Source: Clarkia xantiana subsp. parviflora (taxonomy: Eukaryota > Streptophyta > Magnoliopsida > Myrtales > Onagraceae). From it: a stretch of DNA of 64,000 nt. The notes under the pieces are model-generated. The model did no database searches, was not told the DNA's origin, and was given only the letters and a program-made list of their open reading frames with translations. A program made the position numbers and the translations under genes. The stretch's first letter is position 1; each line of letters opens with the position of its first letter. Shown in pieces: positions 55,060 to 64,000 of this stretch. The stretch lies in NCBI GenBank assembly GCA_036873135.1, contig JAPTYO010000010.1, positions 10,578,634 through 10,642,633 of the forward strand. The letters run 5' to 3'.

Positions 55060-56331
55060 TCTATATACCAATATATAATTTGTGTTGGGTCCTCACCCCC
55101 AAAAGGCACCTACCTTCCAAAAGTTTTCATGTATACCTTCCAAAAAAGTCACGTACCTTTTAAAGTTTTTTTTTTTTTTTTTAATATCAAAACCTTCTAA
55201 AGTTTAAACCAGACTATTTTGGCGGGTACGAATTAATATAAAACCGGATTTGACCGAAATCTTACCAAAGCGACACAATCTATAAAGAAAAAGGTAGGTA
55301 CTTAGAACCAAATTTTCACTATTATAAACACCAATAAGCCGAAGAAATCCATAAATTTTTTGTTATCTCAACTCTTATTTAATATATGATATGTGATGTA
55401 TCAACGATTCAACGTATTTAGGGTCACACGTTTATTATGTATATGGTTCAGAATTTGAACAACACACTCTACAAAGTTGCCCGTTTCATGTTCCATTACA
55501 TTTGATGTCCCAACTATTAAAGGACAACCATGCAAAAATCTCAATTTTTCCCCATAATGATCACCAAATTCTACACATGTTGCTATAAAGAAATAAACGT
55601 ATTATATTTAGGGTTAATAACTAATAAACTGTTTGAGATTTGACCCATGTTGAAATCTGGTTGCCGTCGTTGAAACTGACTGACCCATGTTTGGTGTTTG
55701 TTGAAATTTGGTGTCTCCTTCTATTTTTGGGTTAAGTCGAACATATGTGTATCATGTGACCGTCATGTGAGCTCGATAAAATGGATATTCCAAAAACGCC
55801 CCTCCATAAAAAAAATTCGACCTTTCATTTCCTAGCAAATTGACGAAATTACCCCTCCTAACTAAATAAACAACTATAGGGTTTATGGGCGGTGGCCGGC
55901 GGGAGTAGGATGGTGGCTGGCAGGAGTTGAGTGGTGGCGGGCCGGAATTGGGTGGTGTCCGCCGGAGTTGAGTGGTGGCCGGCCGGAGTTGAGTGGTGGC
56001 CGGCCGGAGTTGGGTGGTGGTTGTTTTGAATCTGGGGGTAATTTCGTCACCTATATTTGGTAGAAAGAGCAATTATGAATTTTCGCAACATTCTGTCAAA
56101 ATTAAAAGCAATTTTGGACGGAAAACCAAATTTTAACAAAGTCCATACCTCAGATAGACCATTTTTAACACTTTAAAATCCAGACACCAAATTTCAACAC
56201 GGTCAAACCTCATACAGTTTATTAGTTTTTAACATTTATATTTAATATAATTATCATATTTATACATTAACAACTTATATAAATACAATCTTAGAAACAT
56301 GCATGTGCAAAGCACATGCAGAAATAACTAG
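55060..56331 (+). mobile_element. Non-autonomous Helitron carrying a MITE
   Basis: Starts TCTATATACCAATATATAAT then 'TTTGTGTTGGGTCCTCACCC' and ends with hairpin GCATGTGC AAA GCACATGC, spacer AGAAATAA, CTAG; flanks A and T. Same 5' end as the copy at 20947-22028. About 640 bp remain after removing the inserted MITE and its duplication. Confidence 0.75.
55611..56235. mobile_element. MULE-type MITE inside the Helitron
   Basis: 625 bp with perfect 9-bp duplication TTATATTTA at 55602-55610 and 56236-56244. The ends GGGTTAATAACTAATAAACTG and CAGTTTATTAGTTTTTAAC are inverted. Core 55885-56025 is a GGCCGGAGTTGAGTGGTG minisatellite; the minus frame at 55752-56072 translates it. Confidence 0.85.
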
Positions 56332-59300
56332 TATAATATAATATACAAATGTACTAGTTTTCACCTACAAGTTCGGACTTATGAGATAGTTGATTAAGAT
56401 ATAATTTTTATTATTAACACCCTCCTATTTGAAATATGTGTTTGTATTGGGTGATATAGGGATCATTGATATAGTATTTGTAGCATGTTTGCTTTACGCG
56501 TAATTTTTGTAGGAAAAGCAATTATTGTGATAACAATTAAAAAAAAAACTAATAACATTAATTATAAGTCTATTAAATAGAAAGAAAAAAAAAATATTTA
56601 AGTGAAGAAAATTTCAGGAAAAAATAATAACTGAATTAATAATTCTAAACCGGAAGCTTAATATTTTGATAAATCTTATTAAAATTAAAATTATTTAATT
56701 AGATTAAATAGAGTATCCAACCACTACGACATATTACATTATTAACATATTACATTATTTTTTCTTGTATTTTTGTTCCGCATATAATAACTTTTCAAAA
56801 TGTTGACAGAACTTTTAATTTTATTAATTATATTACTGGCTTCCTTAATATATATGAATATGACTACCTCTGACCTGTTCCTTTCACCCCGCAGTTTTTT
56901 TGTTGTTTCTTCGTGTGTCCTCATTAAGTCTTGGAAGTTGGAACTATAAATTATTCTTTTCATGACATTTAACTATTGACAATATTACGTTTTTACCAAG
57001 GGTAATTAAATAGGTACGTCTTTTTATGAAGTTAATATAGAATTATATAATATGGTATATCAGTTTAATATTTTGTTATTTAGTTAATTAGAAGAAGTTT
57101 CAAGTTTAAACTTTCTGTGAATAGAAAAATATTCATTACTTCCATTATATTTTTTTTATTACTAATTGATCCAGCACAAATAAATATTATTCCAAATGTA
57201 GCAAACTATGAGTTTTGACCTCTTAATATGCAAGACACGTTCGGATAAAAAAGTTTATATACAAATTCCAAAGTATATATATATTCATCACGATGTACAT
57301 ACATATGTATTATGATGAATATTACTCTTTTTGAGGTAGCACTAATTGACATGACCCAACGAGAATAACCACTCTATAATTGGAAAAATTAATTTATGAA
57401 CATCGTCTTATCTCTTAATGATTGACATGATGTGAATAAATATTATTTTAGATGTGAATTAAAACTTATTACAATTACGGCTTTCTTGATGAATCATTAG
57501 GATACCTCATGTAAAAAAAAAAAATAGACATATTACAAAGTGTATTTAGCACGATGTACATATATTATGATAAATATTACTCTTTTCGAGGTAGCACCAA
57601 TTGGCATGACCCAACAAGAATAACGATCTTTTAGTTACCATGCATTCAAACTATATACCAAAAAAAAGTTGGAATGGCATGGAAAGTCTCAGACAAAGAA
57701 AGATGCTACGTATACAGAGAGAGAGGTAAGGTTTTTTGAAAAAATAAAAAAAAATCTTTGAAGATTAAAATTTAAAAGGATAATGCTATTGTATTGCTTT
57801 TCCGTGTAAAAGTTAGACACCACTAATAAATGTTCTTCTCGATTCGAAGGTGCTTTCCTTCCCCTAGCTATACCTCCCTTTTTAGGGTTTTGAGGATAAA
57901 CTGTGGCACAAAGGCGGCGACGGCACTAGCTAACCATGAATGGTTTTAGTGCGAGCGAGTTATTTTTATCTAAATATCTCGAAAAAAAAAAATAATAATT
58001 CAAAATGCCTTAGCATATAAAGTAATAATAAAATTGGACTCTTCGAAACATTTTAACAAACATGCTACCTTTACTTGATTCCCTCCTGTTAGCAAATATC
58101 AGATCAAAACTGCAAAAATATGGATCAATTTGCAATATTCGAAACTTTAAGGACTAAAATGTAAATAGTCACATTTCAAGTTCTTACATATAATTATATT
58201 AAATTATCATGCAAGATATTAACAACTCCGAAATTACACGTAAAATCGAGAAATACAAAAACGTGATTTAATACTGAGGCTCGTGTTGATCACAGTCTCC
58301 TTAAGGCAATTTCGCTCCACTCCACCCTCGAGTTATTGCAAATGAGTTTAAACACAGGACGATCACCTCCCAGGATTCAACATTGTCGTCAAAGCGCGTT
58401 ATGCACGAAACACTTTTGGCCGAACCGGACTTAATACCTGAACATAACAGGATTTTAATAGAGATGCCGACGACGGCAGATCAAACAAATAAGAATTAAT
58501 CAAACAGACTAGAACAATACACCAGTAGCAACCACCTGACAGCAAACTCGCAGATAGCAGGATGTAAAGAAGAAGAGAGAGCAGTAGTAAATTGAGAGGG
58601 AAAAATAGCTTTTCGGATCGAAATTCGTGTACGCACATCGCGGGCGTCCACACAAGCCAAGCTTACTGGGGGTGAGTAATTGATCCACTCGACTGCACTC
58701 TGCACGCGTGGAGAGAGCCTTCCATCTAGTAAATTGTTACTAATTCGTAAAGTTTAGCACTATATAAAGTAGCCAAAAATCCAAATCTTGGCCAATGTGG
58801 TACAACTACACTGCATAGCAAATTAAAATTGTCTACCTTTTACACCTATACCTGGTTACTTGGGCCAAAACCCGTGAAGCCCATCAAGGCCAAATCATAG
58901 CCAAGTCCAACATAAGGTTCACTATATTCACGTGCCGCTTAAAGTCACTAAATCCGTGCTTGTAACCAAATTAAAAAAATAGAAACTATCTATTTGACCG
59001 GAAAAAGAAAAAAAAAAGTCAAGTAACCCTCAAATTTCATATTTAACATTTTGAGCGAGTGGAAAATTAAATTGTGTTTCCTCCGAGAAAAATGCCCTTA
59101 AATATTAGCGATTGATTCTCTCAGTCTCCACCAGAAAAATCCTATCATTTTCATTGAGAATACGATTTCGCCTACCAATCATTAATAACAATAAAATTGA
59201 AATTTCATTCGACTTTCACTATAGAGTTTCACTAAAAGAGTAACACTAACATATTTATTACAAATTAAAGTATTCTCCACTTGTACGGATCATCCCATAA

Positions 59301-60030
59301 TTAATTAATAGTGCAAATACTGAGAATTAATATTTTTCATTAACCATACCATATTATTATATAGTTTTCGACTATCCTTTGAACTCACACCGATAGAAAC
59401 AAATAATGGCAGTCTGATACTCCGTGGTGCGCTGCAGCTGTACGTGCGAGCTACGACCGATCGCGCGATTTTTTTTTTTTTAATATACTTAATTTAATAT
59501 ATATATATATATATATATATAGTAAGTAGTTTCTCTCTAAAAGTGATGATTACATAAATTAGCATAAATTGCAATACTTTTTTATGATCCATACACAAAT
59601 TAAATCATAAAACACTCCAAGCATGAACCAAATTATCTTGTATTAGGAAACATATATGATATATACATACGATGAAAATGAAATGAAGTAGAAAGCTTGC
59701 TTAATTATTATCATATATATATATATATGTCAATCACAATCGTGCGAATTAACGTCTAGCTATATAGTAGCTTTGCATGCAAAGACGTACGTACACGTAG
59801 AAGAAGATGGTGCACACGTAATGAGAAAGAAAACATAAGAAATATCTCAACACCGTTGAATCCAAATTTACAATATAAATTCGAAACGATGGTAATGTTT
59901 TTGGAATTATTCAATTCGAAAATTAGTGATTACAAATTGAATAGTCTGACCAATTGACACCAACAAACTGAAAATACCGTAAAAAAACTAGCAACTAACT
60001 CTAATAATATTGAACCACAAAATTATGTAA
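56332..60030. other. Long AT-rich intergenic region
   Basis: No gene supported. 57230-57370 and 57490-57625 are diverged direct repeats ('CACGATGTACATA', 'ATTACTCTTTT', 'GAGGTAGCAC', 'GACATGACCCAAC'). 58270-58720 has higher GC and a minus frame (58399-58653) that is hydrophobic and leucine-rich without a family match; it may be transposon or LTR debris. Confidence 0.45.
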
Positions 60031-60120
60031 TATGGTGTGGTGCTTCAATGTCTCATTATTTGTCCAAATCTCAGGGGTTCAATTCCCGAAAGAGAATTGA
60101 AAAATATTCATGATCAACAT
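60031..60120 (+). mobile_element. tRNA-derived SINE
   Basis: TATGGTGTGGTGCTTCAATG (A-box-like), then B box GGTTCAATTCC (60076-60086) and 'GAATTGAAAAATATTCATGAT'. Same family as the minus-strand copy at 16815-16902. Confidence 0.65.
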
Positions 60121-61690
60121 TTTATACGATTATTTTCTACCATTGGAAGAGAATTATTAGGAGATAAACTCATGTGATAATTATATACATATTTTGGCTC
60201 ACGTTAATTTCTTTTTTATTGTACCCCAATGTTATTTTTTTCCAATAAAAGAATTGTCTAATAGTTGTGACTTTAGACCTATCATGCTATGTAATGTTCG
60301 GGTTTTCTTGCTCACACATGTTAAAGATTTTCCAACCAGACTTAATGAACAATTAGCATATGTTTTAGCCCCACATGCAACTTAGTATAACTAAGAGGTC
60401 AGCTCGTTAAGCCCAAATGTTCTCATTTCAAAAAAAAAAAAATTTATTAAATTAAAATTAACGCGCTGTATAAGCCAAACGGGAATAAACATGTTATTCT
60501 TTCTCCTAGTTTCCATCTAATAATAATTTATAGGTTGGGAGGAGTATAGAGAGGCCCAAGCGGAGTTATAGAGTAGGCCCACTGACATTAAAATGATTTA
60601 ATGCTTAGAAGTTAGAATTGGGGGTCTAAGTCTAACCCTTTTGTGTCCTAAATGCGACGGCATGGACCGACCTATAAAATAAGTTGGCTAGACTAGAGAT
60701 TATATAGCGTACAACAACCGTACAAAATTCAATTTAAAAATGTTTAGCGAACGGGATTTGGCCACAATTTTTTTCACAATTACTTAATTAATCAACTAAA
60801 ATCGCACTTAGATGGGTCGACCCGTTAAAGAAGATTAGAAATTATGAATAGTTTTGTAATTGAATTATGAGATTTTAAAGATGGATTATCTTTAGTATTG
60901 AATCTTAGAATTAACTCAAATGTCTTACTTTTGGATTGTAGGATTCTTTTTAAGGGTTCAACACTACAAAATTCGTTATACTTATCGTGAAGTGAATTAT
61001 GTTGCAGACCACTTGACTAAGTACGTAGTTAGATAGAAATGAATTGACATTATATAAATTTGGTGTCCTTTCCGCCTAATTTAAATACACTCTTATTATA
61101 TGACTTTATATGAAGCTCACATGATATAGGAGAATCTATTGACTTCATTGTCTCTTATTAGACAGTAAGTCTCTTCATTAAAAAAAAAAAAAAAAAAACT
61201 ATTGGCCAATGGGTTTTATGCAGTTTTTTTTAATTGAGGCATCAGCTATTTGAAAAGTGATATCAAACGACCATTGATTGATTCATCTAGTTAGGATGCT
61301 CGCTCTAACCCTAGACTGTTTCAAACAAGTTCACTCTATATTAGAGATCATGTATAACATAAGTCTTGATCAAAGCGATCTTTTCCTTACTCGTCATGAC
61401 CAATTTAGAGTTTTGATTGGTTAGAGTGAACACGGGGCTCACCCAAATTTGAATTCGTCCCAAACATAATCTCTTAAATCGGGTAAACATATTTAACATG
61501 AACTTAAGTCAAGACAAGCCTCTAACAAGCTTTATTACCGATATAACCTTTCAAATTGTTAAAGCTAAAAGAAAAAGACTTCTTAAACACACTAACTAAC
61601 CGATAGTTTAAACTCCTAAAATGTCATTTATTTCTTCGTTAAAATTCAGAGAGCTGCGTATATTTACCGAGAGATGAGAAAAACATCCTT
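60121..61690. other. Intergenic, no gene seen
   Basis: AT-rich. 60320-60420 shares a repeat with the flanks of the retroelement at 41628. No supported reading frame. Confidence 0.4.
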
Positions 61691-61698
61691 AACACCTC

Positions 61699-61957
61699 GG
61701 CCCATCTATTTTTGGGCCGACTGATGGCCCATATCCGAGTTCATCAATATGGCCCATATCCGAGTTCATCAATATGGCCCTTAATACCCGCTTTCATGAG
61801 CCCATTGTCTCTTTATTGCCGCTATCGAGGTTTCCGAAACCAACTGAAATGTGAAAACTGAAAACCCTAATCATCTCTCTACTTCGCTGTTCTCTCCCCT
61901 AGGCCCTATATATCATGCCTCTGCCCCTTTACCAACGACGCCATTGATTTAGGGTTT
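61699..61957 (+). promoter_or_regulatory. Promoter of the snoRNA cluster: site II motifs, telo-box, TATA
   Basis: Site II-type GGCCCA/TGGGCC at 61699, 61713, 61726 and 61751, two of them inside a perfect 25-bp tandem repeat (61724-61748, 61749-61773). Telo-box AAACCCTAA at 61862-61870 and a reverse one (TTAGGGTTT) at 61949. TATA-like CTATATATC at 61906. This combination is known from promoters of plant ribosomal-protein and snoRNA genes. The transcript would run rightward into the snoRNA units. Confidence 0.65.
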
Positions 61958-62088
61958 GTATTTCTAGCTCAGCTTCCTCAGCAATTCGATTTCATCTTTC
62001 TCCTCTTCATCTTATTAGTAATGTTAGTTTTTAAATTGCTTGTCTATTTTGGTTTCAATCTCCCTGAATCTAGCGATTTCTGTAGCGT

Positions 62089-62157
62089 TGCCGGTGATGG
62101 TGTTAAATATACTTTGAGAGATTTACTTCTTTCTGAAAACAAAATACCTCTGAGGCA
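62089..62157 (+). ncRNA. Box C/D snoRNA candidate A, copy 1
   Basis: Box C GTGATGG (62094-62100), box D CTGA (62150-62153), a second CTGA at 62133. Terminal stem TGCC/GGCA, extended outside by TGTAGC/GCTACA (62081-62086 with 62161-62166). An 88-nt block including both stems is identical in copy 2. I found no rRNA target for its guides, so it is an orphan by eye. The last base of box C differs from RTGATGA. Confidence 0.6.
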
Positions 62158-62262
62158 TCAGCTACACGATCGGTTTCGTCTATTTGTTCTAATTGCTTGT
62201 TAGATTGATCTGGATTCTTCAATTGTTGAATATGGCTTATGAATGGTTATTTTGGGTCTAGT

Positions 62263-62365
62263 ATTGCAAGTGACGATAAAATAGACAGGGACATCAGGAC
62301 TCACTCTATCGTATTGATTGAATGGGGATGTTGACTAAGTCTAATGGGAATCTCTCTGATGCAAT
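62263..62365 (+). ncRNA. Box C/D snoRNA candidate B, copy 1 (25S rRNA guides)
   Basis: Terminal stem ATTGCA/TGCAAT, box C GTGACGA (62270-62276), box D CTGA (62356-62359). Two antisense elements, AGACAGGGACA (about 62283) and TGGGAATCTC (about 62345), are complementary to neighbouring stretches of the conserved 25S segment GAGATTCCCACTGTCCCTG as I remember it. The internal D' box is not canonical. Confidence 0.7.
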
Positions 62366-62440
62366 TTATTTTACGTTTTTGCTTGTTTTATAAGCTTCAT
62401 CTATTGAAAGTTTATGTTTTTTTGTAAATTTATGGGGATG

Positions 62441-62534
62441 GATTGCTGATGATGCATTTCGATACACCTTTCATGGCAGATTATTATTATGTGATGATTT
62501 TTATCGATTATTGTCACTACCTCTGAGGCAAATC
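62441..62534 (+). ncRNA. Box C/D snoRNA candidate C, copy 1 (18S rRNA guide)
   Basis: Stem GATTGC/GCAAATC with one bulge, box C CTGATGA (62446-62452, first base atypical), C' GTGATGA (62491-62497), box D CTGA (62523-62526). The 15 nt before box D, TTATTGTCACTACCT, are the exact complement of the universally conserved 18S sequence AGGTAGTGACAATAA. By the fifth-base rule the target is an A in that stretch, the site guided by snR52 in yeast and U83-type snoRNAs in animals. Confidence 0.85.
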
Positions 62535-62580
62535 TTCACCCCTTTGTATAAAATTTAAACTTTTGAACTGAAATTATAAC

Positions 62581-63153
62581 TTATCTTAGAATCCGCATTT
62601 AGGTATTTTTTTGTTATTTTTGAAAAGTTTTCCTTATTATAACTTTTGAATTTCTTGAAATGTACAGTATTTTCTATGCTGTTGGATTTCACATTAGCTC
62701 TTCGGATTCACCTTGCCTAGTTATTTATTTTATGAGAGATACATGGAAGCATAAAAGTTGGCAGTGACATCATTCACTAATTTGCTGCATTTTTGCTAGA
62801 TACGAAAGCTGAAGGCTGAGATAAAGTGTTATAATATATCTTTTCAAGCAGTTGAAGATCGTATCATCACAATATGCATATACTTATTAGTGGTGATGAA
62901 CCGGTCGACTTCTCACCAAAATACATTACACCCGAACTGTTTGTTTGCAGATACTGCTGCTCAATCTCTATCCATTGTTTTCATCAGTTGCACAATTGTG
63001 GAGCTTGAGTGTCTCCTAAGTATTTCCAGCGCAGCTTCCTCAGGCAATTCGATTTCATCATTCTCATTTTTATCTTATTAATAATGATATAGTTTTTCAA
63101 TTGCTCGTCTGTTTTGGTTTCAATCTTCCTGAATCTAGCGATTTATGTAGCGT
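62581..63153 (+). other. Spacer between snoRNA units
   Basis: AT-rich. A GTGATGA at 62891 has no matching box D and stem that I can pair. The tail of unit 1 (62930-63031) is not visible in unit 2 because the window ends. Confidence 0.4.
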
Positions 63154-63222
63154 TGCCGGTGATGGTGTTAAATATACTTTGAGAGATTTACTTCTTTCTG
63201 AAAACAAAATACCTCTGAGGCA
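63154..63222 (+). ncRNA. Box C/D snoRNA candidate A, copy 2
   Basis: Identical to copy 1 over the whole predicted RNA and its external stem (63146-63151 with 63226-63231). Box C 63159-63165, box D 63215-63218. Confidence 0.6.
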
Positions 63223-63324
63223 TCAGCTACACGATTTGGTTTCGTCTAAGCAGTTGTTTGATTGATCTTTTTCGGTTTCATCAATTGTTGAATATGGAGT
63301 ATGAACGGTTATTTTGGGTGGAGA

Positions 63325-63427
63325 ATTGCAAGTGACGATAAAATAGACAGGGACATCAGGACTCACTCAATCGTATTGATTGATTGGGGATGTTGACTAA
63401 GTCTAATGGGAATCTCTCTGATGCAAT
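63325..63427 (+). ncRNA. Box C/D snoRNA candidate B, copy 2
   Basis: Same length (103 nt), stem, box C (63332-63338), box D (63418-63421) and both 25S antisense elements as copy 1; about two substitutions, none in the boxes or guides. Confidence 0.7.
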
Positions 63428-63503
63428 TTCTCTTACGTATTTGCTTGTTTTATAAGCTTCATCTATTAAAAGTTTTTGTTTTTTTTGGAAATTTCTTTGG
63501 ATG

Positions 63504-63593
63504 GATTGCTGATGATGCATATACACCTTTCATGGCAGATTATTATTATATGATGATTTTTATCGATTATTGTCACTACCTCTGAGGCAAATC
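63504..63593 (+). ncRNA. Box C/D snoRNA candidate C, copy 2
   Basis: Same stem, boxes and exact 18S guide (63567-63581). It differs from copy 1 by a 4-base deletion near 63519 and by C' reading ATGATGA, still within the consensus. Confidence 0.83.
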
Positions 63594-64000
63594 TTCACCC
63601 CATTGTATAAAATGTAAAATTTATAACTGAAACTATAAATTATCTTAGAGTCTGCGTTTAGTTTAGTTTTTTTTTAATATTTTTTTTTAAAGTTTTCCTT
63701 ATTATAATTTTTGAATATATTGAAATATACAGTATTTGTTTGAGCTTAAACGGATAAGCTGAGTATCTGTTCTATGCTGTTGGATTTCACATTAGCTCTT
63801 CTGGTTCACTTTGCCTTGTTATTTATTTTATGAGAAATTCAGGGAGACATCTAACTTGGCAGTAACATCATTCACTAATTTGCTGCATTTCTGAAAGCGT
63901 AAGCTAGTGACTAAAGCTGAATGCTGAGATGAAGTGTAATAATGTATGTTTTTGAGAAGTTGAAGATCGGGTCATCACCACATGCAGATACTTATTACTA

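Larger units (their letters stand above)
61968..64000 (+). repeat. Tandem duplication of a snoRNA unit, about 1.06 kb, second copy cut by window end
   Basis: Copy 1 starts AGCTTCCTCAGCAATTCGAT at 61968 and copy 2 AGCTTCCTCAGGCAATTCGA at about 63032. Similarity runs through to the window end (62760-62890 matches 63850-64000). The snoRNA blocks are almost invariant while spacers differ by substitutions and indels. Short frames at 62021-62203 and 62890-63081 are not supported as genes. Confidence 0.9.

Noticed and set aside
59404..59470. GC-rich island GCTGCAGCTGTACGTGCGAGC
   Set aside because: Short and isolated; no gene, repeat partner or known motif nearby.
62021..62203. 60-codon frame over snoRNA A
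   Set aside because: The conserved unit of the two copies is the stem and C/D boxes, and copy 2 does not keep the frame start.
62760..62835. Fourth C/D snoRNA candidate (GTGACAT ... CTGA)
   Set aside because: Box C is poor and is GTAACAT in the second copy; no terminal stem.

Overview
This is an angiosperm nuclear genomic window, most likely from a eudicot. It is AT-rich, its plant-specific gene families have GT-AG introns, and it holds nested plant-type transposons. I cannot name the species.

Layout. 1-14.2 kb is a transposon stack. A gag-less Ty3/gypsy Tat-lineage element (3997-13429, minus) sits inside a hAT-type element (3871-14009), which itself lies in an older repeat. 14.2-18.3 kb holds MULE-type and SINE insertions plus broken gene pieces: a CBP60-like fragment and a hAT transposase remnant. 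18.6-20.6 kb is a cycling-Dof-factor gene (plus). 20.9-26.4 kb is AT-rich with Helitron ends. 26.5-27.3 kb is a one-exon calmodulin-like gene. 29.3-30.7 kb is a four-exon lipoate-protein ligase A-like gene. 32.05-36.27 kb is an 11-exon MIKC*-type MADS-box gene. 37.6-38.7 kb is an alpha-expansin gene (minus). 41.6-53.2 kb is a second, complete but mutated Tat-lineage retrotransposon (plus). 53.2-61.7 kb is gene-poor with a Helitron carrying a MULE-type MITE, and a SINE. 61.7-64 kb looks like a promoter followed by a tandemly duplicated cluster of box C/D snoRNAs, three per unit, cut by the window end.

How parts work together. Both Tat elements share one architecture: gag-pol on one strand with a second (archaeal-type) RNase H, then tandem repeats, then a separate spliced gene on the opposite strand with its own TATA box, ending near the 3' LTR. 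The snoRNA cluster has site II and telo-box promoter motifs typical of plant ribosome-biogenesis genes. Two of its three snoRNA types carry guides complementary to conserved 18S or 25S rRNA. The remaining host genes (Dof, CML, ligase, MADS, expansin) are independent, with no sign of shared function.

Most interesting: the duplicated snoRNA cluster; the antisense genes of the two retroelements; a gag-less element whose otherwise open pol frame has lost a catalytic integrase aspartate; and a 147-bp higher-order repeat in its 3' region. All calls are from reading the sequence; no database search was possible.
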